Shown here: positions 62,187 through 64,000 of the stretch, piece after piece | How the letters are laid out: the number at the start of each line of letters is the position of its first letter | Position numbering within the stretch: position 1 is the stretch's first letter | The notes under the pieces: model-generated | What the model saw: the letters and a program-made list of their open reading frames with translations, nothing else | What the model was told of the DNA's origin: nothing | The model's database searches: none | Assembly (NCBI RefSeq): GCF_900142015.1 | Contig: NZ_FQZN01000009.1 | Span: 1 to 64,000 of the forward strand | DNA: 64,000 bases | Source of the DNA: Bacteroides stercorirosoris | GTDB lineage: Bacteria > Bacteroidota > Bacteroidia > Bacteroidales > Bacteroidaceae | Direction: 5' to 3' | Translations under genes and position numbers: made by a program

Positions 62187-63590
62187 ATGAAGCATATACC
62201 TCAATACCTTTTTCCCCTCTTCTTCCTCCTCTTTCTTGGAGGCTGCAAGAACTCTAAATCCGGCAGTACCTCCCCGCTTACCGATGATGCCCTCATGGAC
62301 ACTGTCCAGCGCACTACTTTCAACTACTTCTGGGAGGGTGCCGAACCCAACAGCGGTCTTGCTCCCGAACGCATCCACATGGACGGCATCTATCCCGAAA
62401 AAGATCAGAACGTCGTCACCTCCGGCGGCAGTGGCTTCGGCATCATGGCCCTGATTTCCGGTATTGACCGTGGTTACATCACCCGTGCCGAAGGTCTCGC
62501 CCGTATGGAAAAGATAGTTTCCTTCCTCGAAAAAGCCGACCGCTTCCACGGTGCTTATCCACACTGGTGGTATGGAGATACCGGAAAAGTGAAACCCTTC
62601 GGGCAGAAAGATAACGGCGGTGACCTCGTCGAAACGGCCTTCCTCATACAAGGACTGCTTGCCGCACACCAATACTACGTCAACGGTAACGACAAAGGAG
62701 TATCTCCCAAAGATTATTCTCAAGGAGATTCTTCCCAAGCCGACAGTACCCTGACAGCCCGCGAGCAATCTCTTGCCCGCCGCATCGACACTCTTTGGCG
62801 TGATGTAGACTGGAACTTCTACCGTCAGGGCGACCAGAACGTCCTCTATTGGCACTGGAGTCCCGAATACGGTTGGGCTATGGACTTTCCCGTTCACGGC
62901 TACAACGAATGTCTCATCATGTACATCCTTGCCGCCGCATCGCCTACTCACGGAGTTCCCGCTACCGTTTATCATGACGGTTGGGCACAAAACGGCGCTA
63001 TCGTCGAACCCCACAAAGTCGAAGGTATCGAACTCCATCTGCGTTACCAGGGCTGTGAAGCAGGCCCTCTCTTCTGGGCTCACTATTCCTTCCTCGGTCT
63101 GGACCCCACAGGGCTGAAAGACGAATACTGCGCCAGCTACTTCGACGAGATGCGCAACCTGACCCTCGTCAACCGTGCCTACTGCATCCGTAATCCGAAA
63201 CATTGGAAAGGCTTCGGTGTCGACTGTTGGGGACTGACCGCCAGCTACTCCGTCAACGGCTATGCCGCCCATATGCCGAACGAGAAAGACGATCACGGCG
63301 TCATCTCCCCCACCGCCGCCCTGTCATCCATCGTTTATACCCCGGAACAGTCCCTTGCCGTCATGCGCCATCTCTACGAAATGGGTGACAAAGTCTTTGG
63401 CCCTTACGGTTTCTACGATGCCTTCAGCGAAACGGAAAACTGGTATCCCAAACGTTATCTCGCCATCGACCAGGGCCCGATAGCCGTCATGATAGAGAAC
63501 TACCGCACCGGATTGCTATGGAAACTCTTCATGAGTCATCCGGATGTACAGGCAGGACTAAAGAAATTGGGATTCTCAATCAGCAATTAA
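62187..63590 (+). CDS. GH144-type endo/exo-beta-1,2-glucanase lipoprotein
   Basis: A 467-residue lipoprotein (LFLGGC) with the glycoamylase-like (alpha/alpha)6 fold: TFNYFWEGAEPNSGLAPER, GGSGFGIMALISGIDRGYI, GAYPHWWYGDTGKVKPFGQKDNGGDLVETAFLIQ, VLYWHWSPEYGWAMDF, YGFYDAF, YLAIDQGPIAVMIEN. The same layout is found in GH144 enzymes, whose founding member from Chitinophaga cuts beta-1,2-glucan, and in an exo-acting Parabacteroides enzyme. Endo or exo mode cannot be decided from sequence here. Confidence 0.85.
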   Translation: MKHIPQYLFPLFFLLFLGGCKNSKSGSTSPLTDDALMDTVQRTTFNYFWEGAEPNSGLAPERIHMDGIYPEKDQNVVTSGGSGFGIMALISGIDRGYITRAEGLARMEKIVSFLEKADRFHGAYPHWWYGDTGKVKPFGQKDNGGDLVETAFLIQGLLAAHQYYVNGNDKGVSPKDYSQGDSSQADSTLTAREQSLARRIDTLWRDVDWNFYRQGDQNVLYWHWSPEYGWAMDFPVHGYNECLIMYILAAASPTHGVPATVYHDGWAQNGAIVEPHKVEGIELHLRYQGCEAGPLFWAHYSFLGLDPTGLKDEYCASYFDEMRNLTLVNRAYCIRNPKHWKGFGVDCWGLTASYSVNGYAAHMPNEKDDHGVISPTAALSSIVYTPEQSLAVMRHLYEMGDKVFGPYGFYDAFSETENWYPKRYLAIDQGPIAVMIENYRTGLLWKLFMSHPDVQAGLKKLGFSISN

Positions 63591-63670
63591 AACGAATCAG
63601 GAGTTGAAATTCATTCATAACCGCTACAGAAAGGAGGTAAATTCAACTACTGATTCATATAATTAAATAA

Positions 63671-63718
63671 AAAGAAGCCGACAACAGTACACAATCCCCG
63701 TTGCCGGCTTCCGCTTTT
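63671..63718 (+). terminator. Terminator of the beta-glucan locus
   Basis: GAAGCCGACAAC (63674-63685) pairs with GTTGCCGGCTTC (63700-63711) with one A-C mismatch, followed by a T-run at 63715. Confidence 0.8.
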
Positions 63719-63847
63719 TCAAAAGTCAATCCTTACGTCCCTATCTTTATAATTCTAATAAACAACGCATTAAATCAATTTGAGTAGTAAATGAGTAGTC
63801 TCCTGTTTGTTAAAAATCGGGGAGATGTATTTGTGGTGAATATCTTT

Positions 63848-63880
63848 TTTGCTTTCCGTTTCCTGAAATTCCTACATTTG
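63848..63880 (+). promoter_or_regulatory. Promoter of the next susC-like gene
   Basis: TTTG (63848-63851), 21 bases, then TACATTTG (63873-63880), matching the Bacteroides consensus, 76 bases before the ATG at 63957. Confidence 0.6.
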
Positions 63881-63956
63881 CGATGAAGTTGAATTCAAGC
63901 CCTGCGCAGAGCGAAGAATAAAAGAAACTGAGTTATCCACTAAAAAATTTAATGCG

Positions 63957-64000
63957 ATGAAGAGTAAGACACATCTTCTGAAAAAAGCCTCATGGCTGAA
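63957..64000 (+). CDS. Start of a probable second susC-like gene (partial)
   Basis: Only MKSKTHLLKKASWL is visible before the window ends. The upstream context AAAAATTTAATGCGATGAAGAG is nearly identical to that before susC at 55066, and the basic start resembles its signal peptide. SusC identity is inferred from this likeness alone. Confidence 0.5.
   Translation, partial: MKSKTHLLKKASWL

Larger units (their letters stand above)
63591..63956. other. Intergenic region before the next locus
   Basis: It holds a terminator (63671-63718), an A/T-rich stretch and a consensus promoter (63848-63880). No protein-like frame is seen. Confidence 0.6.

Noticed and set aside
62160..63296. Long 378-codon minus-strand frame across the GH144 gene
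   Set aside because: Its product has no recognisable fold, it is fully antisense to a strong family match, and it arises from the codon bias of the plus-strand gene.

Overview
The window looks like chromosomal DNA of a gut Bacteroides (Bacteroidaceae). The evidence is a SusC/SusD polysaccharide-utilisation locus, NigD-like, DUF6242 and DUF6089 type proteins, an N-succinylornithine-type transcarbamylase, many promoters of the Bacteroides form (TTTG, about 20 bp, TAnnTTTG), and weak Shine-Dalgarno sequences. I see no rRNA, CRISPR array, transposase, integrase or phage gene. Nearly everything is housekeeping or envelope biology. The accessory part is the polysaccharide locus at the right end and the repeat-rich intergenic DNA.

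Layout. 1-2.1 kb: a small DUF2007-type protein, a minus-strand pair (beta-barrel protein, lipoprotein), and a tRNA-Gly/tRNA-Leu transcript. 2.1-6.5 kb, minus strand: Rieske-like lipoprotein, argH, SRPBCC protein, pyrE, recX, prmC. 6.5-24.8 kb, plus strand: ribD, a DUF6242 lipoprotein, then an envelope-assembly block (DUF6089 barrel, uppS, bamA, two Skp-like chaperones, murI), proline and arginine genes (proB, proA, the argF-type carbamoyltransferase), a PASTA protein, rluD, ddl, an acyltransferase, a NigD-like lipoprotein and a rhodanese lipoprotein. 24.9-30.7 kb: rpmH (minus) divergent from efp, then a GT2 glycosyltransferase, radC, a SufT-like protein, lpxH, and a ChbG-type deacetylase fused to a decayed serine-hydrolase domain. 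30.8-37.8 kb, minus: phoA, ackA, pta and a three-gene exported module of unknown role. 38.1-41.2 kb, plus: lrgA-lrgB and two acyltransferase-fold proteins. 41.3-45.9 kb, minus: folP, cdaA, tldD, pmbA (listed in transcription order). 46-54.3 kb: two tandem TPR histidine kinases, murF, a vanZ-like gene (minus), a sodium symporter and a helix-hairpin-helix protein. 55-63.6 kb: susC, susD, GH3 and GH144 genes, best read as a beta-1,2-glucan locus. The window ends at the first codons of what is probably another susC.

How the genes work together. Many genes serve the cell envelope: peptidoglycan precursors (murI, ddl, murF, uppS), outer-membrane assembly (bamA and the Skp-like pair), lipid A (lpxH), c-di-AMP signalling (cdaA), and several lipoproteins. 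In the right-hand locus SusC/SusD should bind and import a glucan, GH144 should cut it, and GH3 should trim the oligosaccharides.

The least explained signals are in the intergenic DNA. There are two unrelated-sequence arrays that share an exact 22-bp period and have a dyad in each unit. There is a family of about 70-80 bp hairpin elements, each ending in a promoter -7 box just upstream of a gene. There are also several long nested palindromes. Among proteins, the deacetylase fused to a catalytically dead hydrolase remnant and the three-gene exported module deserve most attention. Starts were moved downstream of the longest open frame where a signal peptide, family length or upstream overlap demanded it.
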